Origin: an uncultured Lachnospiraceae bacterium
GTDB lineage: Bacteria; Bacillota; Clostridia; Lachnospirales; Lachnospiraceae
Assembly: GCA_910587635.1 (NCBI GenBank)
Contig: CAJUNB010000014.1
Coordinates: forward strand, 43,463 to 107,462
Length of the DNA: 64,000 bases
Direction: 5' to 3'
Under the pieces are notes generated by a model. That model did no database searches, had not been told where the DNA came from, and saw nothing but the letters and a program-made list of their open reading frames with translations. Shown one piece after another: positions 42,783 to 51,559 of this stretch. A program made the translations under genes and the position numbers. Position 1 is the stretch's first letter. Every line of letters begins with the position of its first letter.

Positions 42783-42900
42783 TGCCCCGCAGTGAGTTGA
42801 CGGGGTATCAGACTTGTAGCGTAGCAAGCTGCGGGATATTTAATCCTTGCGGCAATCGCCAAATGTCTGTGCGCAGTCACTTGGCTTGTTGCTCGCGGAA
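42783..42900. repeat. Structured intergenic element between grpE and dnaK
   Basis: About 120 nt with stacked inverted repeats: CCCGCAG (42786-42792) with CTGCGGG (42829-42835), and GCCAAATG (42858-42865) with CACTTGGC (42878-42885; 7 of 8 pairs). No T-tract and no reading frame. The GC-rich text differs from the flanking sequence and resembles intergenic repeats scattered in Lachnospiraceae genomes. It interrupts an operon that is usually tightly packed. Confidence 0.5.
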
Positions 42901-42943
42901 ATAAATTCAAACAGTTATCATTATATATCAGGAGGGCTTGATT

Positions 42944-44812
42944 ATGAGCAAGATTATAGGAATTGACCTTGGAACGACAAATAGCTGTGTGGCAGTTATG
43001 GAAGGCGGGAAGCCAACAGTTATTGCGAATACAGAAGGTGCGAGGACAACACCGTCTGTTGTGGCGTTTACAAAGACAGGAGAGAGACTGGTAGGTGAGC
43101 CTGCAAAACGTCAGGCAGTGACCAATGCAGAGAAAACCATTTCTTCTATTAAAAGAGACATGGGTACAGACCATGGCAGGACAATCGATGAGAAAAAATA
43201 TTCTCCTCAGCAGATTTCTGCGATGATTCTTCAAAAGCTGAAAGCGGATGCAGAGAATTATCTGGGAGAAAAAGTGACAGAGGCAGTTATTACAGTGCCG
43301 GCATATTTTAACGACGCACAGCGCCAGGCGACAAAAGATGCGGGCAAGATTGCCGGTATGGATGTAAAACGTATTATCAATGAGCCTACGGCAGCAGCTT
43401 TGGCATATGGACTTGACAATGAAAAAGAGCAGAAGATCATGGTCTATGACCTGGGCGGTGGTACGTTTGATGTATCTATTATCGAAATCGGTGATGGAGT
43501 TATCGAAGTTCTGGCTACCAATGGAAACAATAAACTGGGCGGCGATGATTTCGATCAGAAAGTTACGGATTACATGCTGGCCGAGTTTAAGAAAAACGAA
43601 GGTATCGACCTTTCCAACGATAAAATGGCATTGCAGAGACTGAAAGAAGCTGCAGAGAAAGCAAAAAAAGAGCTTTCTTCCGCTACGACAACGAATATTA
43701 ATTTACCGTTTATCACTGCTACTGCAGAGGGACCGAAGCACTTTGATATGAATCTGACAAGGGCTAAATTCGATGAACTGACCCATGATCTCGTGGAAAT
43801 GACGGCTGTTCCGGTACAGAATGCTCTGAAGGATGCGGGGGTGAATGCTTCCGAGCTGGGAAAAGTATTGCTGGTAGGTGGATCTACCCGTATTCCGGCC
43901 GTACAGGATAAAGTTAAGGCATTGACCGGACATGAGCCGAGCAAAAGCCTGAATCCCGATGAATGCGTGGCGATCGGTGCATCTATTCAGGGCGGTAAGC
44001 TGGCCGGGGATGCGGGGGCCGGAGATATTCTGTTGCTGGATGTTACCCCTCTCTCTCTTTCTATCGAGACGATGGGCGGCGTGGCAACGAGGCTGATCGA
44101 AAGAAATACAACGATACCTACAAAGAAGAGCCAGGTATTCTCTACGGCTGCTGACAATCAGACAGCAGTTGATATCAATGTGGTACAGGGTGAGAGACAG
44201 TTTGCAAAGGATAACAAATCCCTTGGACAGTTCAGGCTGGACGGCATTCCGCCAGCACCCCGTGGAATTCCTCAGATCGAGGTTACTTTTGACATTGATG
44301 CCAATGGTATTGTAAATGTATCGGCTAAGGATCTGGGAACAGGAAAGGAACAGCATATTACGATCACAGCAGGTTCCAATATGTCCGATGAAGATATTGA
44401 CAAGGCGGTAAAGGAAGCGGCAGAATACGAAGCGCAGGATAAGAAGAGAAAAGAAGCGATCGATGCAAGGAATGATGCAGATTCCTTTGTATTCCAGACA
44501 GAGAAAGCACTGACGGATGTGGGAGATAAGCTTGCTGACAGTGATAAGAGTGCAGTGGAAGCCGATTTGGCAGCATTGAAGGAACTTTTGGAAAAGACGA
44601 AAGACACAGAGATGTCAGAGGCTCAGGTAGCTGAAATGAAAGCAGCCCAGGAAAAACTGATGGCAAGTGCTCAGGCACTGTTTACAAAGGTTTATGAGCA
44701 GGCACAGGCGGCAGGTGCAGCCGGCCCTGATATGGGTGAGGCTCAGCCGGGCGGTGCAGACAGCACAGGAGCAGCTGACGATATCGTAGACGGAGATTAC
44801 AGAGAAGTATAA
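42944..44812 (+). CDS. dnaK: Chaperone protein DnaK (Hsp70)
   Basis: A 622-aa ATP-dependent chaperone. The N-terminal phosphate loop GIDLGTTNSCVAVMEGG, the Hsp70 signatures VYDLGGGTFDVSII and LVGGSTRIPAVQ, the linker and substrate domain (LLLDVTPLSLSIETMGG), and the helical lid with a disordered Gly/Ala-rich tail are all visible. The region between the two actin-like lobes is the short Gram-positive form. ATG 42944 has AGGAGGG 6 nt upstream. Confidence 0.98.
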   Translation: MSKIIGIDLGTTNSCVAVMEGGKPTVIANTEGARTTPSVVAFTKTGERLVGEPAKRQAVTNAEKTISSIKRDMGTDHGRTIDEKKYSPQQISAMILQKLKADAENYLGEKVTEAVITVPAYFNDAQRQATKDAGKIAGMDVKRIINEPTAAALAYGLDNEKEQKIMVYDLGGGTFDVSIIEIGDGVIEVLATNGNNKLGGDDFDQKVTDYMLAEFKKNEGIDLSNDKMALQRLKEAAEKAKKELSSATTTNINLPFITATAEGPKHFDMNLTRAKFDELTHDLVEMTAVPVQNALKDAGVNASELGKVLLVGGSTRIPAVQDKVKALTGHEPSKSLNPDECVAIGASIQGGKLAGDAGAGDILLLDVTPLSLSIETMGGVATRLIERNTTIPTKKSQVFSTAADNQTAVDINVVQGERQFAKDNKSLGQFRLDGIPPAPRGIPQIEVTFDIDANGIVNVSAKDLGTGKEQHITITAGSNMSDEDIDKAVKEAAEYEAQDKKRKEAIDARNDADSFVFQTEKALTDVGDKLADSDKSAVEADLAALKELLEKTKDTEMSEAQVAEMKAAQEKLMASAQALFTKVYEQAQAAGAAGPDMGEAQPGGADSTGAADDIVDGDYREV

Positions 44813-44826
44813 TACAAGACAGGGCG

Positions 44827-44856
44827 AGGGGCACGGAACAGATTCTGTATGCCCCT
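44827..44856 (+). other. Stem-loop between dnaK and dnaJ
   Basis: AGGGGCA (44827-44833) pairs with TGCCCCT (44850-44856), with further weak CAGG/CCTG pairing outside it. No T-tract. It may reduce dnaJ expression relative to dnaK or stabilise the dnaK mRNA 3' end. Confidence 0.45.
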
Positions 44857-44882
44857 GCCTGTGCGGGAAAAGGTAGATTGTT

Positions 44883-46055
44883 ATGGCAGAGCAGAAACGT
44901 GATTACTATGAAGTATTAGGTGTGGAAAAAAACGCAGACGATGGAGCAATCAAAAAGGCATACAGAGTTCTTGCCAAAAAATATCATCCAGATATGAATC
45001 CGGGAGATAAAGAGGCAGAGCAGAAATTTAAAGAAGCATCGGAAGCCTATGCTATTTTGAGTGATCCAGAGAAAAGACGACAATATGATCAGTTTGGCCA
45101 CGCTGCCTTTGAAGGAGGCGGAGCCGGTGGATTTGGCGGGTTCGATTTTAACAATGCTGACTTCGGTGACATTTTTGGCGATATATTTGGTGATCTGTTC
45201 GGTGGTGGCAGAAGAAGTGGGCGTAGCAACGGCCCTATGAAGGGTGCCAACATACGTACAAGTGTGCGCATTTCCTTTGAAGAAGCCATCTTTGGCGTTG
45301 AAAAAGAGATAGAACTGACACTGAAGGACGAATGTCCTACCTGCCATGGCAGCGGTGCAAAACCGGGAACAAGTCCGGAAACATGTTCGAAATGTGGGGG
45401 CAAGGGCCAGGTAGTTTTTACACAGCAGTCTTTCTTTGGAACAGTCAGAAATGTGCAGACCTGTCCTGATTGCGGGGGCAGCGGAAAGATAATCAAGGAT
45501 AAATGTGGCGAGTGCCATGGCAGCGGTTATATAGCAAATCGTAAAAAAATACAGGTCAGCATACCTGCGGGTATTGACAATGGGCAGAGTGTGCGTCTCC
45601 GTGACAGAGGTGAGCCGGGAATGAATGGAGGGCCGAGGGGGGATCTTCTTGTGGAAGTGATCGTGCAGCGGCATCCTATTTTCCAGAGACAGGATTATAA
45701 TATCTATTCTACTGTTCCGGTCAGCTTTGCAGTGGCAGCGCTTGGAGGCGAAATTGTCATAGATACGGTAGATGGCAAAGTCATCTATGAAGTGAAAGCA
45801 GGAACCCAGACAGATACCAGGGTCAGACTGAAAGGAAAGGGTGTCCCAACTCTGCGTAACAAAGACGTGAGGGGAGACCATTATGTTACACTGGTGGTAC
45901 AAGTGCCGGATAAACTTTCCCATGAGGCAAAAGATCTACTGAGAAAGTTCGACGAAGTGACAGGGGACAGCCTGAATGCAGCAAAAAAAGTAGAGGCTGG
46001 CAAAAACGGAGGCTCTGAAACAAAGGATAAAAAGAAAAAAGGATTCTGGAAATAA
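44883..46055 (+). CDS. dnaJ: Chaperone protein DnaJ (Hsp40)
   Basis: A 390-aa type I J-protein stimulating DnaK ATPase. J-domain with HPD at residues 35-37, Gly/Phe-rich linker with repeated DIFGD motifs (about 75-105), four CxxCxGxG zinc repeats (CPTCHGSG, CSKCGGKG, CPDCGGSG, CGECHGSG), and the C-terminal substrate domain. It closes the heat-shock operon and is followed by a terminator. Confidence 0.98.
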   Translation: MAEQKRDYYEVLGVEKNADDGAIKKAYRVLAKKYHPDMNPGDKEAEQKFKEASEAYAILSDPEKRRQYDQFGHAAFEGGGAGGFGGFDFNNADFGDIFGDIFGDLFGGGRRSGRSNGPMKGANIRTSVRISFEEAIFGVEKEIELTLKDECPTCHGSGAKPGTSPETCSKCGGKGQVVFTQQSFFGTVRNVQTCPDCGGSGKIIKDKCGECHGSGYIANRKKIQVSIPAGIDNGQSVRLRDRGEPGMNGGPRGDLLVEVIVQRHPIFQRQDYNIYSTVPVSFAVAALGGEIVIDTVDGKVIYEVKAGTQTDTRVRLKGKGVPTLRNKDVRGDHYVTLVVQVPDKLSHEAKDLLRKFDEVTGDSLNAAKKVEAGKNGGSETKDKKKKGFWK

Positions 46056-46072
46056 GAAAGGTGTATAGAAAT

Positions 46073-46113
46073 AACAAAAGGCGGTTGAAGCTTGGCTTCA
46101 GCCGTTTTATTCT
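46073..46113 (+). terminator. Terminator of the hrcA-grpE-dnaK-dnaJ operon
   Basis: CGGTTGAAG (46082-46090) pairs with CTTCAGCCG (46097-46105; one mismatch), flanked by AAAAG upstream and TTTTATTCTT downstream. Confidence 0.8.
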
Positions 46114-46140
46114 TAATTCCCCTTTTCTTTCCGGCCGAAT

Positions 46141-46500
46141 ATGATATAATGTACACGAAGACAATGAGCAGTGCATGAGTGAACATCTGTGTACTAAAAG
46201 ATGCTTGCATCATTTTTGTACACAGATGCGAGCGAATATAGGGCGAAGCCCGTGATGAGTGAAACCGAAGGTTTCCGAATCGGCACTGCGAAAATGTAGA
46301 AAGACAACGTGAGTAAACGCAGGGCGAAGCCCGTGATGAGTGAAACCGGAGGTTTCCGAATCGGCGCTGCGAAAATGCAGAAAGACAACGCGAGTAAACG
46401 CAGGGCGAAGCCCGTGATGAGTGAAACCGAAGGTTTCCGAATCGGCGCTGCGAAAATGTAGAAAGACAACGCGAGTAAACGCAGGGCGAAGCCCGTGATA
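46141..46500 (+). repeat. Promoter-led hairpin plus 81-bp tandem units (copy B of repeat family)
   Basis: Extended -10 TGATATAAT (46142-46150), conserved AATGAGCAGTGC (46163-46174), then a hairpin with arms 46184-46194 (CATCTGTGTAC) and 46218-46228 (GTACACAGATG), extended inside by AAAA/TTTT and GATGC/GCATC and capped by TT. GCGAGCGAATATA leads into units starting at 46241, 46322, 46403 and 46484 (period 81 bp, last one partial). Each unit has a GGGC-GAA-GCCC hairpin and a GAAACC-GAA-GGTTTC-type hairpin and ends in GGCRCTGCGAA. The minus-strand frame across it is repeat-derived. Together with 46056-46140 and 46501-46561 this fills the 505-nt gap after dnaJ. Confidence 0.8.
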
Positions 46501-46561
46501 AAATACCGAAGATTTTCTGAAAGAAAATCATAGATAAATTAAATTGGGGGGGGTGAAGAAA

Positions 46562-47005
46562 ATGGGGCCGGAAAGAGATGAACAGCTTGGAGCAAAGTTG
46601 ACAGAATGCTTCGCGGATAAGACAAAGATTGCTATTCATGTAGGATGGCGTATGGTCATTTGCCTGCTTCTGGATATTATGAATTTCGGAGGAATCGAAG
46701 CGATCAGGCAGTGGGGTGAAATCCCGCCTACAATAGGGCAGATCACAGTGAACCTGATTTTGACGGTTGCCTTCGGATTGTATCCCCTGATTCATTTAAA
46801 AGAGTATTTGGCTTTTTATGAATACGGGATCATTTATCGAAAGAAAACGTATTTCTGGTCGGAACTTGGTTCCGCAAGGTGGCGTGATTTTACGACCGGC
46901 GGTTTTTTTCGCAGTGTAATGATGGACACGAACAAAAAGGCATTCAATGTCACCTATGTGACAAATCCCAAAAGACAATATAACAGAGCCTATATGAATC
47001 ATTAA
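46562..47005 (+). CDS. Small unknown membrane protein with PH-like C-terminus
   Basis: A 147-aa protein without a recognised family. ATG 46562 has a GGGGGGTG run about 8 nt upstream; the frame can extend to TTG 46544 but that overlaps the site. Two hydrophobic segments (about residues 25-45 and 60-85) are followed by LAFYEYGIIYRKKTYFWSEL and a short basic end, a pattern like bacterial PH-type membrane domains. It begins 60 nt after the repeat element and is followed by another membrane protein at 20 nt, probably one operon. Function unknown. Confidence 0.6.
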   Translation: MGPERDEQLGAKLTECFADKTKIAIHVGWRMVICLLLDIMNFGGIEAIRQWGEIPPTIGQITVNLILTVAFGLYPLIHLKEYLAFYEYGIIYRKKTYFWSELGSARWRDFTTGGFFRSVMMDTNKKAFNVTYVTNPKRQYNRAYMNH

Positions 47006-47025
47006 ACAGCAGGAGGAAAAGAAAG

Positions 47026-47640
47026 ATGTTATTGACTACATATTATGGTTTTACAGTACCGCAGATTATTGCGATGGTAGTAGGGCTGCTCGTTGTTATC
47101 TTTATTTTCGTTACGATCAAGGATAAGATAAACAGAAAAAAAGCGGAGACAAGTGGAGATAAGGAAGCCGTTTTAAACATTATGAAAAAAGTAGTGCCTG
47201 ATTTGGAAAATTATGTAGGTGCTTATGGGCGTTGGGAATGGACGACTTATCAGGGAAGGTCCCAGAGAACTAGTTATTGGTATTATGGTGTTGCTTTCAA
47301 TAATGAGCGGATTTATGTAGTTCCTCTTTCCTGTGAAGCAGGAGATTTTAGTTATTCCGGTTCTTTCTGTATCGAAAAGAAAGACGTAGCCATAGTCAAT
47401 TCGAAGAAGGGCGCTGCTTGGGTAGAGCTTTACGATATGCACCAGAAAGAGTTACTTTCTCTTATGGTATTGGCAGAAAATCTGAAAGATGATAAGTATC
47501 ATCCGGTCAATATTTTACAGCCGGATGCGGAAAAAGCCTTCATTGAATGGAAAGACCGCTGGATGGATGAGATCAATCCGATCAATAACGTAGAAGTGAC
47601 CGGAAAGATGAAACAACCGGTAAAAGCAAAAAAAATATAG
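47026..47640 (+). CDS. Unknown single-pass membrane protein
   Basis: A 204-aa protein with one N-terminal membrane helix (about residues 12-32, IIAMVVGLLVVIFIFVTI) and a cytoplasmic domain rich in Trp/Tyr (YGRWEWTTYQGRSQRTSYWY, VAFNNERIYVVPLS). Residues 65-160 could be a PH-like beta fold comparable to its neighbour. AGGAGG precedes ATG 47026. No family is recognised. It is probably co-transcribed with the preceding gene and ends before a strong terminator. Confidence 0.6.
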   Translation: MLLTTYYGFTVPQIIAMVVGLLVVIFIFVTIKDKINRKKAETSGDKEAVLNIMKKVVPDLENYVGAYGRWEWTTYQGRSQRTSYWYYGVAFNNERIYVVPLSCEAGDFSYSGSFCIEKKDVAIVNSKKGAAWVELYDMHQKELLSLMVLAENLKDDKYHPVNILQPDAEKAFIEWKDRWMDEINPINNVEVTGKMKQPVKAKKI

Positions 47641-47700
47641 TATGTGTGGATAACTGATACAATCGGATAATAAGCACATATAATCAGTTTTATGCATGAG

Positions 47701-47738
47701 AGGGGACCAAATGGCAAATATGCTATTTGGTCCCTGAT
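47701..47738. terminator. Stem-loop terminator between convergent genes
   Basis: AGGGGACCAAAT (47701-47712) pairs with ATTTGGTCCCT (47725-47735), with an inner GCA...TGC extension. The T-tract is weak on the plus strand (GATTTAAT). Confidence 0.6.
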
Positions 47739-48641
47739 TTAATATATTTCGTCCACGCAGATCGGTCCACCCAATATTTCTCTTGTGACCTGTAACGTGA
47801 GATCTTCCCGGGCTTGGGTACTCCATTTTACAAGAGTGAGAGAACGGCTCTGGATTTCGATGCCGGTAATGCCGGCAGGATGGATACAACTTCCGGTATT
47901 AAAGTAGGGGGAAGCAGAATCTCCCGTCATAGGATGATGGGTATGACCTGTTACAAGGATGTGACGATGGTCTTTTGCCCATTTTGACAGGCGTTCTTCT
48001 GATTTTTTCTTTCTTCGGTTATTCTTTGCTGCACTGGTAGGATCGGGAATGCCCAACTTTTCCAGAGGTCTCCATATATAACGGACAAGGAAGCGGGAAA
48101 GCGGCCATAAGGTACTGTTTAAAAGGTCTGCCTGGTGGCCATGGAGCAGATAAATGTCTTTTTGCTGCAATTGGTCTTTCAGGATAATGCCGGAATAAAA
48201 TGTGATATCCGGGCAAAAAAGACATTCTGTCAGCGTTTCATCATAATAACAAGTGTGGAAATGTGTTCTGGGAAACCGGCTTTTGCGTTTTACGATATCA
48301 TGGTTTCCATAAACGGAATATGCCCGCCCAGCGGTGTAATAGCGGGAAATGGCTTTAAAGCTTTGCAAATGCATTTCTTTTATTTTACGAACAGAGCGAT
48401 TCTCCCACAATTCGTCTCCATCGCCCAGTTCCAGGTAGGTGAAACCATTGCGGTAATAGTAATCCAGGGACGCCAGATACAGATATTCATTTTTCAGAAA
48501 ATTGTCGTTGGCGTTGCCAACGCCTCTGTGGCAGTCGCTGAACAGAATATATTTTGTGTGACAATTTAGCGGCAGTAAAAGTGGCTCCCGGAACGCTTTG
48601 GAAATGCGCAAATGACTGAAGGAAAATTGTGACAGGCTCAT
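47739..48641 (-). CDS. Metallophosphoesterase
   Basis: A 300-aa calcineurin-like phosphoesterase with all dimetal motifs: FSDCHRG, LELGDGDELWE, VYGNHDIVK, LLHGHQAD and VTGHTHHP. The arrangement resembles UDP-2,3-diacylglucosamine hydrolase-type and protein-phosphatase-like enzymes, but a lipid A role is unlikely in a Gram-positive. There is no signal peptide. Its start overlaps the stop of the upstream DUF4474 gene by 4 nt, so the two are translationally coupled. Confidence 0.87.
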   Translation of the reverse strand: MSLSQFSFSHLRISKAFREPLLLPLNCHTKYILFSDCHRGVGNANDNFLKNEYLYLASLDYYYRNGFTYLELGDGDELWENRSVRKIKEMHLQSFKAISRYYTAGRAYSVYGNHDIVKRKSRFPRTHFHTCYYDETLTECLFCPDITFYSGIILKDQLQQKDIYLLHGHQADLLNSTLWPLSRFLVRYIWRPLEKLGIPDPTSAAKNNRRKKKSEERLSKWAKDHRHILVTGHTHHPMTGDSASPYFNTGSCIHPAGITGIEIQSRSLTLVKWSTQAREDLTLQVTREILGGPICVDEIY

Positions 48642-49546
48642 GTGTGTTTCCTCTTACATCTGCGGGGGAACTTTTGCTTTCTGCATTTTTGGAAACGAAG
48701 AATATGCCGGAAGCAGGATGGCAGAAAATAATATAGAAAGAGTAGTCTGTCAAGGGTGAGAGTAAAAGGTTTGGTTACGAAACAAAACAGTTTACAAAAA
48801 AGCCGGTTTTTCCACTGCGACAGTTTTGAACGGAAAGGTGGACGATGCTGTTTGGTGTAGGGCCTGGAAAATGAGAAAAATACGGTGAGGCCACACAGGA
48901 AAACAGATTCTCTCGGATAACCTGCCTGCAGTAGTGCCTGGGTGAATGCCCGGAGCATATCGCAGTTGGGAAAAGAAACGGAAACTTTCATTGTCAGTTC
49001 TTCCGGTTCAAAGAAGCGACCGACACAGAAACCGGTGAGCCACCAGTGAAGTCCCTGTACAGAGAAGAGCAGGCTTTCTTTACAGAACAGTTGCATGGAC
49101 AGATTTAACATCTGCTCATTGGAGACACTGTGAAAATGAGTATGGGCATACTCAAATGGTTTGAGAATAGAATCTGCACAGTAAACCCCGATTTCACCTC
49201 CGGTATTGATGCCATACTGACCTTTCCAAAATTCAATCATCCAAGTTCGGTCCTGATAGTTGAAATAGATTGGTTCGCAGTCAAATACCATAGAGAACCT
49301 GGATGCGCTTTTGTCAAATAGTGCATGATATCCAAAATTCCGCTGCCAGGCGTTTTGAGCAGAGGTTATAATGTCCTGATCGGGAAGGTAGAAGAATCCA
49401 AATGGTTCCAATAACTCATTTAAAATACATAACTTTTCACAAAAAGTCATTTTTAGGATTTTACAAATGATCTGTCTTCTTCTATAGATATTTAAAATGG
49501 AACACAGGATACCAATACATATAAAAATTCCAAAAAGTACATACAT
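48638..49546 (-). CDS. DUF4474-like protein with N-terminal membrane helix
   Basis: A 302-aa protein: one N-terminal hydrophobic helix (about residues 3-20), then a domain matching the DUF4474 pattern (FGFFYLPDQDIITSAQNAWQ, MVFDCEPIYFNYQDRTWMI, EFWKGQYGINTGGEIGVY), and a basic, Phe-rich C-terminal tail with a possible second membrane-associating segment. The core motif with Cys, Glu and Trp is well kept, but the biochemical role is unknown. It overlaps the metallophosphoesterase gene by ATGA. The ribosome site upstream of ATG 49546 is weak. Confidence 0.75.
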   Translation of the reverse strand: MYVLFGIFICIGILCSILNIYRRRQIICKILKMTFCEKLCILNELLEPFGFFYLPDQDIITSAQNAWQRNFGYHALFDKSASRFSMVFDCEPIYFNYQDRTWMIEFWKGQYGINTGGEIGVYCADSILKPFEYAHTHFHSVSNEQMLNLSMQLFCKESLLFSVQGLHWWLTGFCVGRFFEPEELTMKVSVSFPNCDMLRAFTQALLQAGYPRESVFLCGLTVFFSFSRPYTKQHRPPFRSKLSQWKNRLFCKLFCFVTKPFTLTLDRLLFLYYFLPSCFRHILRFQKCRKQKFPRRCKRKHT

Positions 49547-49637
49547 GACGTATAAAAATCCTTTATTTTGTTTGCTATATTATATGCTTCGGGATTTTTC
49601 CGGGAACGTAAATGTAGCATCAAATTTAACTTGGTGT

Positions 49638-49665
49638 TTGTCTGCAAATAAAGATATGATATAAT
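49638..49665 (+). promoter_or_regulatory. Promoter of prmA and downstream genes
   Basis: TTGTCT (49638-49643), 16-nt spacer and extended -10 TGATATAAT (TATAAT 49660-49665). The leader carries a GCCCGCCCGGATGGGC stem just upstream of the ribosome site. Confidence 0.65.
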
Positions 49666-49716
49666 ATATAAGCAGGAGCCCGCCCGGATGGGCATCTACA
49701 TATCGGAGGATTTTAT

Positions 49717-50703
49717 ATGAGATGGAAAAAATTTATCATAGAAACAGTCACAGAGGCAGAAGATATCATTATCAGCTCTCTCTATGACATCGGCCTGGAA
49801 GGAGCACAGATAGAGGATAAAGTGCCGTTGACAGAGACGGATAAAGAGCAGATGTTTGTAGATATCATGCCTGATATACCGGGAGATGATGGCACTGCCC
49901 GGCTCAGCTTTTTCGTGGAAGAGACTGAGGACGGAAAAGTAAGGCTTGGAGAAGAAGAAACGGATATCAATACTGTTCTAAGAAAAGTAAAAGAAGAGCT
50001 GAACAATCTTCGGGAATATATGGATATTGGAACGGGCAGTGTGACAGTAGACGAGACTGAGGATATTGACTGGATCAATAACTGGAAGCAATATTTCCAT
50101 CAGTTTACAGTGGAGGACTTACTTGTTATTCCTTCCTGGGAGGAAGTAAAGGAAGAGGATCAGGGAAAAAAGATTCTCCATATCGATCCCGGTACGGCTT
50201 TTGGAACGGGAATGCATGAAACAACGCAGCTTTGTATCAAACAGTTGAAGAAATATGTGACACCGGGGACGAAGCTTCTGGATGTAGGGACAGGCAGCGG
50301 CATACTGGCGATTGTGGCCCTGATGTATGGTGCGAAGGAGGCAGAAGGAACGGATCTGGATCCGTGTACAGTGGATGCAGTGAGAGAGAATATGGCGTCC
50401 AACGGTATCGGAGAGGATAAATTCCGGCTCACTATCGGAAATATCATAACCGATCGAAAAGTACAGGACCAGATGGGGCATGACCGTTTTGACATTGTGA
50501 CGGCAAACATACTGGCAGATGTGCTGGTGCCCTTGACACCGGTGATTGTTCCCCATTTAAAGTCAGGGGGACTTTATATCACATCCGGCATCATCGATGA
50601 TAAAGAAGAAACGGTGACAGAGGCAGTAAGGGCAGCCGGGTTGGAAGTAGTGGAAGTGACTTGCCAGGGAGAGTGGGTCAGTGTGACAGCCAGAAAGAAA
50701 TAG
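49717..50703 (+). CDS. prmA: Ribosomal protein L11 methyltransferase
   Basis: A 328-aa SAM-dependent methyltransferase modifying L11. After an N-terminal substrate domain with an acidic insertion (about residues 30-110), the catalytic part shows IDPGTAFGTGMHETTQLCI, LLDVGTGSGILAI (SAM motif I), GTDLDPCTVDAV, and NILADVLVPLTP. GGAGG lies upstream of ATG 49717. It is followed by rsmE at 73 nt, the usual neighbour in Firmicutes (dnaJ-prmA-rsmE), here separated from dnaJ by a 3.7-kb insert containing the repeat element and four poorly known genes. Confidence 0.95.
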   Translation: MRWKKFIIETVTEAEDIIISSLYDIGLEGAQIEDKVPLTETDKEQMFVDIMPDIPGDDGTARLSFFVEETEDGKVRLGEEETDINTVLRKVKEELNNLREYMDIGTGSVTVDETEDIDWINNWKQYFHQFTVEDLLVIPSWEEVKEEDQGKKILHIDPGTAFGTGMHETTQLCIKQLKKYVTPGTKLLDVGTGSGILAIVALMYGAKEAEGTDLDPCTVDAVRENMASNGIGEDKFRLTIGNIITDRKVQDQMGHDRFDIVTANILADVLVPLTPVIVPHLKSGGLYITSGIIDDKEETVTEAVRAAGLEVVEVTCQGEWVSVTARKK

Positions 50704-50776
50704 ATTCTGCTATATTGGCGCAGGAGATGTTACAGAAAAAGCTCTGTTTTGTTTCTTATTTGAGAAGGAAAAAGAT

Positions 50777-51523
50777 ATGCATCATTTTTTTGTATCCCCA
50801 GGACAGATTGTGGGGAAAAAGATTTCTATCGTTGGAGAAGACGTAAACCATATAAAAAATGTATTGCGGATGCGTCCGGGTCAGGAAATTGCCGTCAGTA
50901 ACGGAGAAGATGGTAGAGAATACCGATGTCAGATAGACGGGATAACAGAGACTGAAGTGACATGTACGCTACGCTTTATCAAAGAGGATGGTTTGGAATT
51001 GTCGGCCAGAGTTTACCTGTTTCAGGGACTGCCAAAAGGAGACAAGATGGAGTTGATCGTACAGAAAGCGGTGGAGCTTGGTGTATACGAGATCATACCT
51101 GTGGCAACAAAGCGCGCAGTGGTGAAGTTGACCGGGAAAAAGGCAGAAAATAAACTGATGAGGTGGCAGGGGATTGCCGAAGCGGCCGCCAAACAGAGCA
51201 GAAGACGCATGATTCCCAGGATACGTCCAGTAATGACTATGAAAGAGGCAGTAGCATTTGCAAAAGATATGGACATAAAGATGATCCCCTATGAACTGGC
51301 GGAAGGAATGGGCAAAACAAAGGAGTTGATTGGTCAAATTCATGAAGAACAGAATGTGGCGGTGTTCATCGGACCGGAAGGCGGCTTCGATGAGAGTGAG
51401 ATCGAAACTGCGCTGGCAGCAGGTATCTGCCCTGTGACGTTGGGAAAGCGGATTTTGAGAACGGAAACGGCAGGATTTACAATGCTTGCATGGATAATGT
51501 ACCAACTGGAAGCGGAAGCATAA
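50777..51523 (+). CDS. rsmE: 16S rRNA (uracil-1498-N3)-methyltransferase
   Basis: A 248-aa SPOUT-fold enzyme. It starts MHHFFVSPGQIVG with the PUA-like RNA-binding domain, and the knotted SAM site shows LPKGDKMELIVQKAVELGV, AAAKQSRRRMIPRI, FIGPEGGFDESEIE and LGKRILRTETA, all standard. AAGGAA precedes the ATG. It is in the same transcription unit as prmA. Confidence 0.95.
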   Translation: MHHFFVSPGQIVGKKISIVGEDVNHIKNVLRMRPGQEIAVSNGEDGREYRCQIDGITETEVTCTLRFIKEDGLELSARVYLFQGLPKGDKMELIVQKAVELGVYEIIPVATKRAVVKLTGKKAENKLMRWQGIAEAAAKQSRRRMIPRIRPVMTMKEAVAFAKDMDIKMIPYELAEGMGKTKELIGQIHEEQNVAVFIGPEGGFDESEIETALAAGICPVTLGKRILRTETAGFTMLAWIMYQLEAEA

Positions 51524-51559
51524 CATAGCTATAGATATAGGAATGGAGTGTCTGAAAAT

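Noticed and set aside
44916..45923. 335-aa open frame antisense to dnaJ
   Set aside because: Complement of a highly conserved gene; no motif, and composition typical of antisense translation.
46194..46469. Minus-strand frame encoding a 91-aa repetitive peptide (repeats of IRKPSVSLITGFALRLL)
   Set aside because: It exists only because the 81-bp repeat unit is a multiple of three; no ribosome site and no family resemblance. The repeat, not a protein, explains it.
46241..46500. CRISPR array
   Set aside because: Repeats are tandem units of 81 bp with near-identical interiors and no unique spacers; no cas genes in the window. The same applies to the 78-bp array at 63787.
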